Assembly: GCA_027475525.1 (NCBI GenBank)
Contig: JAMWFC010000106.1
Span: forward strand, 1-64,000
Direction: 5' to 3'
DNA length: 64,000 nucleotides
Source: Macrolepiota albuminosa
Taxonomy: Eukaryota; Basidiomycota; Agaricomycetes; Agaricales; Agaricaceae
Position 1 is the first letter of the stretch. The number at the start of each line of letters is the position of its first letter. This document shows positions 10,441-22,674 of the stretch, one piece after another. The notes under the pieces were generated by a model that worked only from the letters and a program-made list of their open reading frames with translations, ran no database searches and was not told the DNA's origin. Made by a program: the position numbers and the translations under genes.

Positions 10441-11138
10441 TGACTTAATGTATGACGCAGATGTTTCAGGGTGTATCCGTAGTCACAAGGCATTACCCTC
10501 GACACATGTCCGTAAACTGATTGTGCCGAAAAAGACAAGAAAAGGCCGGTGTGTTTGTTCGCCATAATAGCACCTTTCTCAAAATATCATCCTGTCAGAA
10601 TGACTATTTCTGGTGCCATCTAAGAGTTGAATAGTTCACGTTCTCTCAGTGTCGTTAGCTGTATCGCAGGCACGCTATTTGACAGTATTTATTCATGCCT
10701 TACGCGAAGGCGCCAAATTCAAGCTTCGTCAAGGAACTGGAAAAAAAATAAATCGCCTCTTGCCCAATTGTCAAACATCCATATTCACAGCGTGTTTTAA
10801 TCCATTAGCAATTTACCCTAAAACTTGCCACAGGGATACGACGTACTTGCACTGTATTTCTATCACAAAAGTACAACCATCCAATACGGTGACAAATTTC
10901 AGAATCGAAAAGCAAGCTAACGAGTCCGCGAGACGAAGACCAGTATGAGTGTCAATAACGTGCGTACGTCCCAAAGGCAACGTGGTTATACGAAGAGCGA
11001 CAAATAAACAAAGATATAGAGACATGGTAACAAAGTTGACAAAAAGATACAGTAAAGAAAAGGAAGATGAAGCACGCGATAGTATCACAAAAAAAAAAGC
11101 TCGTAGTAAGGTATATGACAAAATGTCAGCACAACGAC
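10441..11138. other. Downstream flank of the Mid2-like gene
   Basis: No gene is supported. The part at about 10770-10890 is shared in inverse orientation with 29100-29215, just beyond the broken Mid2-like copy. The duplication therefore includes flanking DNA, not only the gene. Confidence 0.5.
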
Positions 11139-12803
11139 TTAGGCAAATACATGAAATCGGAAGCAGCGGCTATTGAAGGCCATCGCAGGATTTTTACTCA
11201 TTGGCCACCTATCAAGATTGAAGTCAGTCATATCTGATACCCCGGTCCTAGCTTGATATGCACAAACCTTGAGTATCTTCGGCCTCCTGTCGTCCTCGTC
11301 ATCGTCGTTATAGCTCTGCCTGTCCTCCCGCTTGTGTCCTGCACCTTGCATGTCGTCCGCATAGCCCCCATACGCACTTTCATCTGCCTCCTCTACAGGC
11401 GCACTTGCATAATGTGCTGCGTACGGTGACTGCTCCTTTGGTGGTGACACCGGGGAACCGACCAGAGTCGAACTGGCATGAGTTGTATTATACGTCACCT
11501 GTGACGGATTCCGCGCGAGGCCCGACTGCTGGACGTACTGCCCGGGGTGCAAGCTCTGCGAGTACTGCTGCTCCTGATCGTTAATCGTATGATCGGCACT
11601 CGTATGATGGCTCAACGACATTCCCCTCTGCATGCCAGCACCAACCCCGGCCCCAACCCCTGTCCCCAACGAGTCATGCCCCCCTTCGTTCCCATACGCT
11701 CCGCTATGGAATGCCGCTGGGCCCGCAAACGCAGGGTATGGCGTGGCACCATCCTGAAAGCCGCTCGCGAACGCCCCGGGATCCCTCGTGCTCCGTGCCC
11801 GAGCGACACCGACCCCCGCAGCGCCAGCCGCACCACCAGAAGCGTACGGATTATTATTATAAAGTTCTCCCGGTGAAGTACCGAGGTCGCGCATGCCATA
11901 CATCTCTTGTGAACCGAGAGGTGGCTGTGAGTATGTTCCGTGCGAGGAGATGTCGGAGTACTGTGGGTTATACGCGGTGGGTTGGTCTGCGGGGCGTCGG
12001 TATGGATCGTCGTCGTCATCGTCGTCGAGGAAATGGGGTGCTGGTGCAGCAGCGGCTTCTGCCGCGGCAGCTTCAATTTCACGGTCGAATTTCTTGGCGC
12101 GACGGCGACGGATGATGGTTACGACAAGGATGATCAACAAAGCGGCAATGACGAGGCCGACAACGGTAAATACACCTGCAACGGCGCCTTTGTTTTCAAA
12201 GAACCTAAAATGTACGTTGTGAGTGATACCCCAAGTGTAAGAAGCCAAGGTAGAACGAACGTACTCGTTGGATGAAGATGGAGCAGCAGTCCTATTCGGG
12301 GTCTGCGATGTAGAAATGGTGGTAACATGAACAGAAGTCGCGGTGACGACGGCTGGACCTCCAATCGTGACCGGAGTGCTCGTCGATAGGGAAGTGGTCG
12401 TGGGAGTTGTTAAAGTCGGCGAGGTTACGAACGTTGTGCTGATGGTGGGTGTACTCAACGTCGTGTCAGTAATGATTGAGCTTGAGGTAGTGGTGTCAGT
12501 CAAGTCTGTCGTCGTCGCAGTCGTCACAATCGTTGCCGTCGACGACAGGTCAGAGGTGGTGATCGCTGTTGGTATCGCTGGAGTCGTCGTCGTCGCGGTG
12601 CTCAAAGTGGGTATCGCCGCTGCCGAGGTCGACGATGAGCTCGACAGCGAGGTTGAAGGACTAGAAGACAGGTGGGTTGAGCTCGGCCGCCGTTTAATGG
12701 AAATAAACGTACGATATCAGAGATGCTTTGAAAACAGAAAAGATCAAAACTTGCAAGTTGGACGGAGGTGATACGACTCACATGTGGAAGTAGATGACTC
12801 CAT
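11139..12803 (-). CDS. Mid2-like single-pass membrane protein
   Basis: Exon 1 is 12803-12782 (ATG plus 19 nt, donor gtgagt). The intron is 12781-12620 (acceptor ctcggcag). Exon 2 is 12619-11139, giving exactly 501 codons. Residues 1 to about 150 are a Thr/Ser-rich stalk suited to O-mannosylation. One transmembrane helix follows at about 152-175 (VFTVVGLVIAALLIILVVTI), then RRRRAKKFDREI and Ala-rich and Asp-rich (HFLDDDDDDD) cytoplasmic segments. The rest is a disordered Gly/Ser/Tyr-rich tail. This layout is typical of basidiomycete relatives of the yeast cell-wall sensors Mid2/Wsc, though no enzymatic domain exists. A second small intron near residues 127-145 is possible. A decayed copy lies at 28150-29215. 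Confidence 0.75.
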
Positions 12804-14317
12804 TTGTTGGACAAGTGTGGCGCAAGACAGGTAAGGAGCGTGGAACCGCGCAAAGAGTGGCGGAGGCTGAGATGGAAGTTGGAGATTGTCGTGGTCAACA
12901 ACCAGCGACCTTCTGAAAATTCATCACAGATGCTTATGTCAGCCCCCTCAATCAGCCGCCGTGCCTTGCCGTTCCCTCCCCTTTTGAACTCACTCCCGCG
13001 GCGAGGATTCTCGCTTGTGCTACTCTATGCTTTCAAAGTCACCCACGCTGAGATCTTAGGCTCCTCGCAAAGCCAGCATATCGAGTATTTCTTCCCCGTG
13101 TGGTCTACCATCAGGCTTCTTTCTATCTGCACGCGAGTTTTATTGTAAAAACGTGGAGTTAATCTAATGCGAAGTCATTGTAGTATTGTCTTGCATCTCC
13201 TGCCTCGCGTCTGGATACGTACGAGGCACATAAAATCGACTCTTATCAGCTGCGTCGAGGCGTTTCAACATGCCTATTCGGGTCAAATATGGAGTGGATG
13301 GAGAAGCTGGGCGTTCATTGTAACCTGTCTAGAACACGCATACAATGTTGCTGCCGAATCAGCTGAGGCATGTGATGTTTTCAGTCAAATTGAAGCAGGC
13401 GTCCAACCTTGCCGATTTCGGACTCGTGCCTTCTCTTTCGGACCTATCACAACAACCGCTCCGCCCAGGTATTGAGGTCTCAAAGATAATCGTTGCAAAA
13501 TGCTCTTGATAAGAACAATACTATCTAGATTCTCGTTCATGGACACACAAACTGCCAACCGGTGATAACGCGCAAGACTACGACTCTGGTTGCCCATTAT
13601 GGTGAGGTAATATATATTCGAACAAGGAGCAAGTAATTGTTTGCTGAACAGACACCTTAAAGACGCAGATTCTAAAATTGCCTCAACAAATCACATCAGG
13701 TATTCATGCCAACCATGGACACTCACAGGATTGGCTCCATAGTTACAAGCATTCTCTTCCTCAACCCGGACATTCGACGACAAATTGAGGTGGATGAAGT
13801 CTCCAGACTAATTTTAGATCCTTTGTCGCTCAAATAACCTTGGTCCTAGCTTCGGCTCGGTGGATGAAGCTCTTTTCAAGCGCTACAAGGTACCTAACTC
13901 AAGCCAGCTCACCATGCCCAAGTTCCTGGATTGCGAAGAGAAATTATTACACGACATGTATTCCGTGCGCTAAATCATGAAACGATATTAGTGATCTGTA
14001 TGTATATCAAACAATGTCAGCCGTCGAAACCTCTTGTCTGCCGTACTGATTGTCTGTTAAAACGATTGAGAAAAGAATAGGGATCACAGACGGAAACGCT
14101 ACGCCTTGATTTCCTTCTGGGATGCATAATCTGTACACTGGTCTACACGTCACCTGTCAAACAAAATGTTTAAACAATGCCAACATGTTGCAAGGACAAG
14201 ACAAGTATCAATGATAACTACCCTTTTGTGGGTCCGTGCACATTTCTATTTTTACGTTCAGTAGACCTTTTGTTCTAAAACGACAAAAATCAAGAACAAT
14301 TAGCATAAGGAATCCGA
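12804..14317. other. Intergenic, no supported gene
   Basis: Short open frames exist on both strands, but none has splice-supported continuity or a known motif. No repeat was noticed. Confidence 0.35.
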
Positions 14318-14324
14318 TATAAAA
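14318..14324 (+). promoter_or_regulatory. TATA box for the 14390 gene
   Basis: TATAAAA lies 66-72 bp upstream of the ATG at 14390, in the right orientation and distance for the three-exon gene that follows. Confidence 0.5.
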
Positions 14325-14389
14325 GAGAGCATTCAGACACGTTTAACCTCACACTGAATTACTATCGAATCACCCGCAATATACCAACG

Positions 14390-15034
14390 ATGGTCTCACG
14401 AATGATAATCGCTCTCCGAATCATGTTCCTTCCCGTCTTCCTCGTAGTGCACAGGAAAGAATACCGCACAACCACACAACTGCGGAGACTTGAGGAGAGT
14501 ATGAGGACTATTCTATCGAAATACCAGAAGCACAGTGCGAAGGACAGTCTAGACTTCGATCGTACAAAAAGCTTTGGCAACAAGATTATCTCGTAAGTAG
14601 AACGAAACAACACGATGTATCTTGGATGACTGACTCGGCAAATGGTGTAGATTCTCAGATAGGATCTCAGAGAAACGAGAGCAAGTACTCCCACTTGTCA
14701 GGGACAAGGGCGATTTCTTCTGCTTAACAAACGGTCTCTGGCTGGACCTTTTCAACCTCAACATAGAGATAGATGAATTCTCTGAAAAGTTTGATGAATA
14801 TATCTACACGGTCCTCGACTCATACCTCAAGGCGTGCATCAAGGAGCAACGAGAGATCATAGAAGGTAAGTTTCCCTCAATCCTGTCCCTTCTCTGTGTG
14901 GTTGAAAACCGTCTCGCATAGCTAGAAAGACAGCTGCGTCAAACTCTGACATGGACAACGAAGAGAACGCGGAGGTTAAAAAATCCTCCGTCTACGGTGT
15001 ACTCAGGATATCTAGGCTTGTTCCCATCAGCTGA
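14390..15034 (+). CDS. Unidentified 176-residue protein, three exons
   Basis: The exons 14390-14592, 14651-14865 and 14922-15034 are joined by introns with gtaagt donors and tag acceptors. The frame is continuous to TGA, giving 177 codons. The product starts MVSRMIIALRIMFLPVFLVV, a hydrophobic N-terminal segment that could be a signal anchor. It then becomes charged and helical (TTQLRRLEESMRTILSKYQK, SDRISEKREQVLPLVRDKGD), with DLFNLNIEIDEFSEKFDEY and YTVLDSYLKACIKEQREIIE later. It ends with a small hydrophilic tail. Coiled-coil-like spacing is visible. I do not recognise the family. Consistent splicing and a TATA box support a real gene. Confidence 0.6.
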
Positions 15035-16758
15035 AATGTTAATTGATATGTTTATAACTTACGCTGTCAACCATGTCTAAAGAATTCAAGATTATTGAAG
15101 TTTGGAGTCCCACCAGTAAGATAGAGTGTGACTGAAAGATCTCGACAGAATCGTACAATAAACGAACTAAGACATGTCGATGGGATAATATGGCCAGAGG
15201 TCACGGTATCGAGTCACGGTATCATCATGTCGCTGACTCAGAGCTGCAACCAGTTTTTCGCTGCATTGCGATGTATATAATGACACGATAACGCAATTTC
15301 GAACCTTGCCTTTGACATTGTGGCCTTATCTCTGAACAACACCCCTCGGTCCTGCATCTCTCATGTTCCTGATTTTCACAATAATACCCGAAAATCCAAA
15401 GGCCGACACTACGCCAAGCTTCAAGACCAAGGCGCGTGAGAAAACCTTTCGAAGACGCTTTGCCTCCAAAACACTGCACATTTCAATTCGATGATCTCGG
15501 ACACTTCTCGACTTCCCTCATTTCTTGTCTTTCTTCCCAGACCGATGTTTTGTTCCAAACGTTCTATAACAGCTTTCTCTATCGGTAAGTCGATCGCAAC
15601 ATAAATCTTATGTTTTCCAATTCTCGTCGTCTCAGTTAGACATTCGCACCACCAACATCCGAGTTCATTGGCCACAAGTCTCGGTATTTCAAGCACAGAT
15701 TCTCGCTCCCTGTATCGATCTGGAAGATGATTTGTACCCCATGATTATTTGTGGATTTTTGGTGGGCCGTTAACGCGTCATCTTTCGTTAAATATCTATA
15801 TTCATATCGTGCTCAGCGACTTGCCTTCCGGTTTACGTTTGTCCAACGTGCACTACACTGGCTTTCGATCAGTTTTCATTCGAGGATACTTCAGTCTTAT
15901 AGACTTCTCGACAAGCGCTCTCCTCGGCTCATGTTTTTACTTTGGTATTCCAAAAAAAGTCATTTTTGTGGGACGTTCGAAATCGTACGGATGACGCACT
16001 ACAATCGTGGGAGCTTATGTGTCCTCAATCCGGGACCGTGCCCATCACTCGGCCTTTCATTCTTCTCGGGAATTTGATCCTTCATTTGGTGATGTCGCTT
16101 ATCTTCCAATTCGTGTTTTTAAGGCTAGCTAATGAGTTTTTTGGCATCTGTAATACTTATCCTCAATCGTTAACGCCCGATATCCAAATCAATCATAACA
16201 TCTTCGGTATCGGACACTATATATATCGATGTCTCTTCTGACCGTTATGCAGGCAACTTTTGCTCGCAGCCCACCGCAACTTGAATGATGGCGTCCTGAC
16301 CATCAATGTCTTATGGTCCATACATCGGCACTCTTTGCCTGTTCTGTCGACGAGGTGAGTGCTGACTAACAAACGTCGTACTCAAACATCATCAACCTAC
16401 CGTGTTCCAGGTCCCTGTTTCGAGGAAAATTGTTCATATTTTTTCGTGGCGGACGAACGTGATGTCGAATGTGAAATGCTTCAGATGCTATGGTTCACTG
16501 TGAGACAAAGTTCCTGTTTTATTGATGAGGTTATTTACGTTTGTAAATTAAATGCATAACAAGATGTATTTGTCTTTGTAATATGTGAGTAGTGTTATGT
16601 ACAGATTATAGTAAGTAACTATACATATATCGTGGCTTGGACTAGATGGTTTGGAACATCAAAACGTGTTGGTAGTATCCGATCTTGTGTGAGATGAGGT
16701 TGTTATCGATGATCGAATTTCGTAACAAGATATGTATATACAGCAACGCTTGGCTAGG
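15035..16758. other. Intergenic with unresolved open frames
   Basis: Plus-strand open frames lie at 15749-16241 and minus-strand ones at 15225-15696. One plus-strand pair, around a gtaagt donor at 15582 and a ctcag acceptor near 15633, could be two exons (TDVLFQTFYNSFLYR then LDIRTTNIRVHW). I could not extend this into a convincing gene. Confidence 0.3.
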
Positions 16759-17252
16759 TCAATTGCTGAAGAATGGATTGAAGAAAACCCACATGGTGGA
16801 AAAAATGCAATCAAACCAACGTTCAGAAACTGCCTCGTCGGCACCGTTAGCTTCATCTTGGCCACCCGCCATTTCCATAGCTGGTTCCGCGAGGGGCTGG
16901 ACTGCAACAACGGAAGCTTCGTTAGATGCGGCAATGTCTTGTCCCTCTCCATGGTCAGCGTGTCGATTATCCGTCTCAATTCCTGCGTTAAGGATGTCAT
17001 GAATTATTACATTTAGGTTTCGGAAATCATTGATGTTTGTATGTTGTAGATCGACGGGCTGGCAAGACATGTCAGGCGGGATTTTCATGAGACGTAGACA
17101 CTCACTTCATCGCGCAACTGATGAGGATGAAAGTGCTGCACACGCAGCTGAACAAGTTCGATCGAACGCACCGGCCCACTGGAAATAGGCCGAGCCTGTG
17201 TAGAGGCCTCAGGTGTCTCTTGGATAGGAGCTGGGGCAGTGTTTGTTGGCAT
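16759..17252 (-). CDS. Unidentified 148-residue protein, two exons
   Basis: Exon 1 is 17252-17106 (starts MPTNTAPAPIQETPEASTQA). The intron is 17105-17059 (gtgagt ... tgccag). Exon 2 is 17058-16759. The frame is preserved and ends at TAA. The centre reads PVDLQHTNINDFRNLNVIIH. An acidic, Ala/Glu-rich region follows, and the C-terminus is strongly hydrophobic (RWFDCIFSTMWVFFNPFFSN), which could be a tail anchor. An acceptor-like sequence upstream of the ATG (attgcag near 17272) leaves open a further 5' exon. No family was recognised. Confidence 0.45.
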
Positions 17253-18561
17253 CGTGCGGACCAGTATTACTGCAATGAAATAGTCGGTAAAATAAATTGC
17301 ACTTCGAAAGGATTATAAGCATTTCCCATTAAGCGAATCATCACTCCTGTCCCTGTACCCAGAACTAATTGTGCTTCCGGTAGAGTGACTAAATATTTGC
17401 GTGACATTGTGGAGCAGATCTATTTTCAGCTGCATGGCGAATTACCATTGCGCAGCATTTGAAATCGGTAAATGATTGAATCGATGATAGACGCTGAGAA
17501 CGCAATCGTGTTATTGGAGACAGAATTTTTGTCAGGGTGACCTTGCAATTACATTGCGCAGCACTGGCTGAAGTCAAAAATCAAGACCTCGGCCTCGATA
17601 TGGGACTCACTGTAAAGCAAATACTGGCGTCTCATGGTGCTACAAAGGTATCACATGTATAGATGTCTGTGAAAAATGTCACAAAGGTCGACGTAGGATA
17701 ATTCTCCAAGTGTAGACCTGTCCGCAGACCTCGGTTGCACTCGTGGCTTCTGCATAAGCTCAAGAATTCCGTCAACCGAAATGCTGGATCGAAGCTTGAC
17801 CAATATGATCTTTGGATAACCACATTTGAACACCATCAGATCTTGTTTTCTCCGACAGAAAAGCAGCCTCGAATATAAGTATGAGGCTTCTAAATATAAA
17901 AGTTATAGAAGCGATGCGGGCGATAAACTAGAATAGACATCTGAAACAGCCCTTTGAAGCTATATGATGCTTAAAAGCATGTCGAATGAGACAATTTCTA
18001 CAGCACTCAGTATATAACGCCGTTGTAAAAGATGCCAAAGTGGCTAAGGATCAAGGGTGACCAAAGCTGGGTAAAACACGTAATTTGACTGTAAGGGTTG
18101 CTAGAAGGTGAGAGAAAATCCAAGGAAGCAGTGGCAAAAACACCTCAACTTCCACGACTCTATGTACCATAGATGGAGCGTGGATCTTCAGACTGCAAAC
18201 GTTGAAAACAACCTGTAACGTGTTTGTGCCACCTTGTCAGAGCTCAAAGCACACATCGCCTTGGGAATAGAGATTCGACAAACACCTCTTCCAATTGTCC
18301 GTGACTGCAGCGAAACACTTCCTCGGTTGAGAACCCGGCAGATTGGAAAGTTCTGCTAGAGATTAAAGATTCCCAGTTCTGCCTTGACATCACGCTGATG
18401 CTGTGTCATGATGACCGGCCGTGGAGGAAAAAATCTATATATAGTTGGTATGGGACGTTGTACACAGTAGTAGACGGCAGTCCATTCTAAAGATTGTGCT
18501 GGGAAATGTGCCTCATTATCATCAGAGATGCAAGGAGCTCTACATGCGACGAAATATCAAT
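17253..18561. other. Intergenic with a possible exon
   Basis: A minus-strand open segment at 17836-17651 (GYPKIILVKLRSSISVDGIL) looks protein-like and lies upstream of the previous gene on the same strand. I could not splice it in. The remainder, 17850-18560, shows nothing recognisable. Confidence 0.3.
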
Positions 18562-18850
18562 TTACACTTCAGTTGTAACAATGTTAAGATAGGCACCTAG
18601 CGTCAGAGGGAAAAAATCCTCATATATTGTGAGATAATTACCCGAAACACTAGGATCGTACTGCGGTGTGACGTCGTAATGGGCAACAAGCTGATCACCC
18701 GCGGTCCTACACTGGTTAAAATGACGGATGCCATCAAATTTCTGCATCACACAGGAAAATGGATCTACTCACAGACCATTCTTGGCCGTCGATTACACGG
18801 TAATCCCAGAAGTATTCATTTCCGTCAAATGCGGTGAATTTACGGTGCAA
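18562..18850 (-). pseudogene. DUF6593-type fragment
   Basis: The minus strand gives SLHRKFTAFDGNEYFWDYRV with IDGQEWS, then about 31 nt later, past gtgagt and atgcag signals too close for an intron, RHFNQCRTAGDQLVAHYDVT and a C-terminus ending NIVTTEV. The FxxxDGxEYxWxYR ... LVAHY pattern is that of the basidiomycete DUF6593 family. The N-terminal strands expected before it are missing; that place is taken by the unrelated remnant at 18869-19600. It is a truncated gene. Confidence 0.5.
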
Positions 18851-18868
18851 CGAACTATAAGAGCTGTA

Positions 18869-19600
18869 TTAAGTAGTCTGTGGGAAGGAATTTATGACAT
18901 CATCGGACCTTCCGAACAGACCAACTCTTCTGAGATAATTTTGCATGGGTATTGACACGATTTGTGGGTTTCTCATGAAGAAAATCTCTCCGAGGCTTTC
19001 GTTAGCCGCAAATTCGAGAGCCACGACGGGCTTAGAATTGAAGGGCAAGGAATCCCGATGAGGCGAACCACGGACACTCATATTGTATATCTTCGTGGTC
19101 GTACCATCGGAGTCTCGTGCAATATGGAAGAATATCCGGTCATAGAGGTCATCGAAATCAGTTGTCGTGAGAGTCCCAGTGCGATCCTCGAGAATGTATG
19201 GAAGGGCCATCAGGTTGGACTGAAAATAAATATCGTGGAACGGAGACCAGAAGCTTGCCTTTATAGCATCAGCAAAATACTGGTGACACATTGGTATTAC
19301 GGAAAAAGAAGCAGCGGACAATCAAACTGAAAACTTTGATTGTGCTTCGAGGACGGGAGTAACCCAAAATGGACGGCTAGGTCGCTTGAAATTGGCACCA
19401 TAAGTGATCCAATTATCGCAGCCAACGTCTTCTGAGGACATCTAAAGGATGCAGAGCGTGTAACATTGGTAGCATACTTTCACCGTGGTGATAGTCATGG
19501 ACGCCCGAGCTCGCAGATGGGAGAGGCTTGGCACACGTGCTGATCATGTGGTGAAGATTCAAATTCGGCCCAAAGTAGGCAGGGTTGAATTCATACCTTA
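18869..19600 (-). pseudogene. Large membrane-protein family, C-terminal part
   Basis: The minus strand encodes YEFNPAYFGPNLNL, HALHPLDVLRRRWLR, CDNWITYGANFKRPSRPFWV, an in-frame TGA, then SAASFSVIPMCHQYFADAIK, ASFWSPFHDIYFQSN, LPYILEDRTGTLTTTDFDDL, RIFFHIARDSDGTTTKIYNM and VVALEFAANESLGEIFF. I recall similar text in uncharacterised basidiomycete multi-pass membrane proteins but cannot name the family. The internal stop and missing N-terminus indicate a remnant. Confidence 0.5.
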
Positions 19601-19860
19601 AAGACTGCAGAATAGTACACTGTCCCAACTGGAGAAATGGTCTCTGCAATCCTTACTTTGTACCGTCAACTAAATATCACCTGGAACCTTCTGATCAAGA
19701 CCAGGGTAGAGGACCAGAAAAAACAAGGGCCGAATGACAACGATCATAGAATAAACCAACGGTCTCACACTCTACGAGGATGCAGCATAGGAACTTGTAT
19801 TGTGAGAACTGCGACTATTCAACAAGCGTCATCTCGGTCCAGATTGCAGTTCTTCTAGTG
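19600..19860 (+). pseudogene. Fragment related to those at 27.0 and 33.5 kb
   Basis: The plus strand reads YTVPTGEMVSAIL, LYRQLNITWNLLIKTRVEDQ, and after that a frameshift. The same protein segment occurs on the minus strand at 27300-26968 (longer and cleaner) and at 33790-33460. In the 19.6 and 33.8 kb copies the neighbouring text ggtatgaattca(a)ccctgcc lies in the same relative place, so the junction between this fragment and the membrane-protein remnant is old and was copied with it. Confidence 0.55.
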
Positions 19861-21447
19861 ACATATTCGACGGATCAGGCAGATGATCCATTCGGCCGAG
19901 AAGGAACTACATAGATCCGCAAAACTCAAAGGTAAATAATCGTCATAAGCATGCGGCATAAGCTTCAGAAAACAATAAACTACTGACGTGACTCCTTTGA
20001 ACCCTATCTCCCGCGATGTTGATCAGGAGATTACACTTACGCTAAGGATAGACTCGCAACTTCTCACAGTCAGATCATCTACTTGCAGTTATCATTATTG
20101 TCTCACCTCTTGGCTCTCGTGGCGCAATCTGACGTTCGGCAACAGTAGATGGCTTGTTCGTGATGATACGGCACAACTTCTCTCTATTTATGTACGCGGA
20201 GGCAAAAACCCCTCTCGTAAAGCCTGAGGAAACAGAAATAAATTCAAGACAGTCCGCGTCAGCCATCGTTTGTTTCATGTCTTCAATTTCAAGCATCATC
20301 AGTAGTACTGTCTGAAGCACATTTGACTTATGCTCCTGTCATCTGGTGGAGATAAAGATGTTTTGATAACCTTTCAAAATTTGCCAATTCTCTGATACCG
20401 TTTGGTCTCTTGATACATCAGGTATAGACTTCACTGGAGAACATATTACGACCACATTTTACTGAAAACCTTGGTGAATATCGTCTTACGTGATGCGCAA
20501 TCGATTCATAACAGCAATACTCGTCTGTAGGCATTTTTTAAGGTGAGTTGGTCTAAGAGTATAACTGCTATCGTGAGCCGACAACTTTCAAAGTTCTGGG
20601 GATTGCACATACGACCACCTTTGTACAACTACACGACAGTGACATGAGTCAAATAGGATAACGCTCAACCCAAGTCTTACACTCTTGCTATGAGTGTAGT
20701 TTTCAAAGTGGTTCAGGTAATACTGATGTTTTTGGGGGTTTTGAGCAAGCACTGAGGAGTGACAGACTTTCTTCGTATCCGCATACAGGCTCTCGCATCA
20801 GTTGTACATATGTTTCTTTGGTTCTATCGCTCATTCGTTTTGGCGGCAGTTTTACATTAACAGTGAAGAGTTATCATAGCATCAAATTAAACACTTTCGC
20901 TCTACAGACAGGTTCGACTGTCTCATCACGCTGTCTGTGAGCTTTGGTGTATACAACTAGTCTTGAAGGGCGCTACGTGCAGAGACTTCATATACCTTAA
21001 CACTATTTTCACACAAAATTCGGCCCATGAGGCTTGCCTACTTCTGCGTCGATGTTGTGCTGCTCTGCAATAGTTGTCATCGCGAGATTTATCTCAGTTG
21101 GATGCTATTAAAGAGCAAAGATAAGACAATGCCTCGCTGCTCTGCAATAGTTGTCATCGCGAGATTTATCTCAGTTGGATGCTATTAAAGAGCAAAGATA
21201 AGACAATGCCTCGGACAAATCTACCCCGCGCACCGTTGACTGTTCCATGTTCAGGTTCGAATTGAACTTCAGTTCATTTGTCTCGTTTGTACTGCGCAGA
21301 TTTGCTCGAGCGTTGAGTCTAATATTTCAGCGATAAGGTTGATGATAACCAATAATTTACCGAAAGTACATACGATGCCATGAGAGAGTTGGAAGATACT
21401 TCTCAGGTCGTCAGGCCTCTAAAGAAGCTTACTGAGATAGAGACAAC
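19861..21447. other. Intergenic, contains one 77-bp duplication
   Basis: No gene is supported. The 3' side of the DUF6534 gene ends at 21448. A minus-strand open frame at 20320-20075 has no motif. An exact 77-bp duplication lies at 21060-21213. Confidence 0.35.
21060..21213. repeat. Exact 77-bp tandem duplication
   Basis: Two identical adjacent copies begin ctgctctgcaatagttgtca at 21060 and 21137. The flanks are unique non-coding sequence. Confidence 0.9.
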
Positions 21448-22674
21448 CTACGTAGAGGAAGTATCAAGAGGACTGCTGCCCAAGCAAGATTTTTTTTCCG
21501 CCATGTACTATAGAAGAATAATGATTTCCAATACAAGTGGAAAGTTGTGACACAATTCCTCACCAAGATCAGCTGGATTGTCTCCGCAATACTGAATCGA
21601 TATCAGCCAGGATGTTATGCCACTTAAGAACACTCTCAGGCTTACCTTGTTATCAATCCTGCTTCTTCAAGAGGTTAAAATGACGAGTCAGGTCCTCTTA
21701 TATCTTGAACGCACGTTTTTCACTCACGAATCGTCCATGCGATGAGTTTATCAACCATTACCCTTGCCCTGAATATGTTTCTCGGTGCTGCACTGCAGGA
21801 ATGCCGACACAAGGTAATACACGCACCTCTCACTTATGTCACGGTGAGGCCACAAGTAATAACACAACGATGCGGTGATCAGAACGTCGGTGACTTCGGT
21901 GAATGTGAATGATGCGACGAACATCCACCGCCACTTGTCCTTGATGACAAGAATATTTGGTGTACCATGGAAAACAGATCCAAGACCCAGGGTAGCGATG
22001 AAGCGGAGGAGGCATAAAAACCATAAGACACATGGGAAGAGCCACTTGGAAGATAATACGCGGATGCGATAAACAAAGTATGCCTGAGGGGATATAAGTC
22101 AAGATTTGAGATTTAGGATCGAGGATAATTGTCACTTGGACCGCGGTACAAATAATCCCAGTCAGGAAGACGGATATATCCCCCGACGTTGGAAGCGCAA
22201 TGAGTGGATCAGAATTTCCATAATTTATGACTGAGTCCTGTTGTACCAAAGTCAGAAGGAAACTGCTTATTAGTGCTTCAGCTCACGTTGTAAATAACAT
22301 TGGTGATCACGATTGCATAAACGAGTTCCATGATCCTGTCCAAAGAAACATAAGTGTCCAAGCTTAAATTGGCCTATCGAGCTGACCATATTGCGCCGAC
22401 CTGTCCATTGTGTCCCTGAGATTTCAATCCTATGTGGAGGCACGGGGAAACTTACAAAGGCTTTCAAGAATGATCTGTCGTTGTAAAACTTTCTGTCGTA
22501 TGGCTCAACCATCAATTCCTCTGTTACCAACGAACGGTCAAAGGCTCACCTATAGTATATGAAGGTTTGGACAGTTACTACTCCGAATAGGAAAATAGAG
22601 ATGAAGACTCCAATCTCGACAATACCAAGCGTTCTGGAGACGTCTACAGTTCTGGGTCTGAGGAGTTCATCCAT
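21448..22674 (-). CDS. DUF6534 multi-pass membrane protein, nine exons
   Basis: The exons are 22674-22550, 22492-22456, 22373-22287, 22237-22136, 22083-21827, 21792-21728, 21664-21646, 21591-21564 and a last short one ending at TAG 21448. All boundaries are GT-AG and phases agree. The protein has alternating hydrophobic segments (IGVFISIFLFGVVTVQTFIY, LVYAIVITNVIYN, ISVFLTGIICTAVQAYFVYR, LFPCVLWFLCLLRFIATLGL). It carries the family hallmark WMFVASFTFTEVTDVLITAS followed by LCYYLW, then VMVDKLIAWTIQAGLITS and IAETIQLIL. DUF6534 proteins are basidiomycete-specific seven-helix proteins of unknown function. Its 259 residues are short because the last helix and cytoplasmic tail are lost after 240 residues, so it may be a recent pseudogene. 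Confidence 0.75.
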
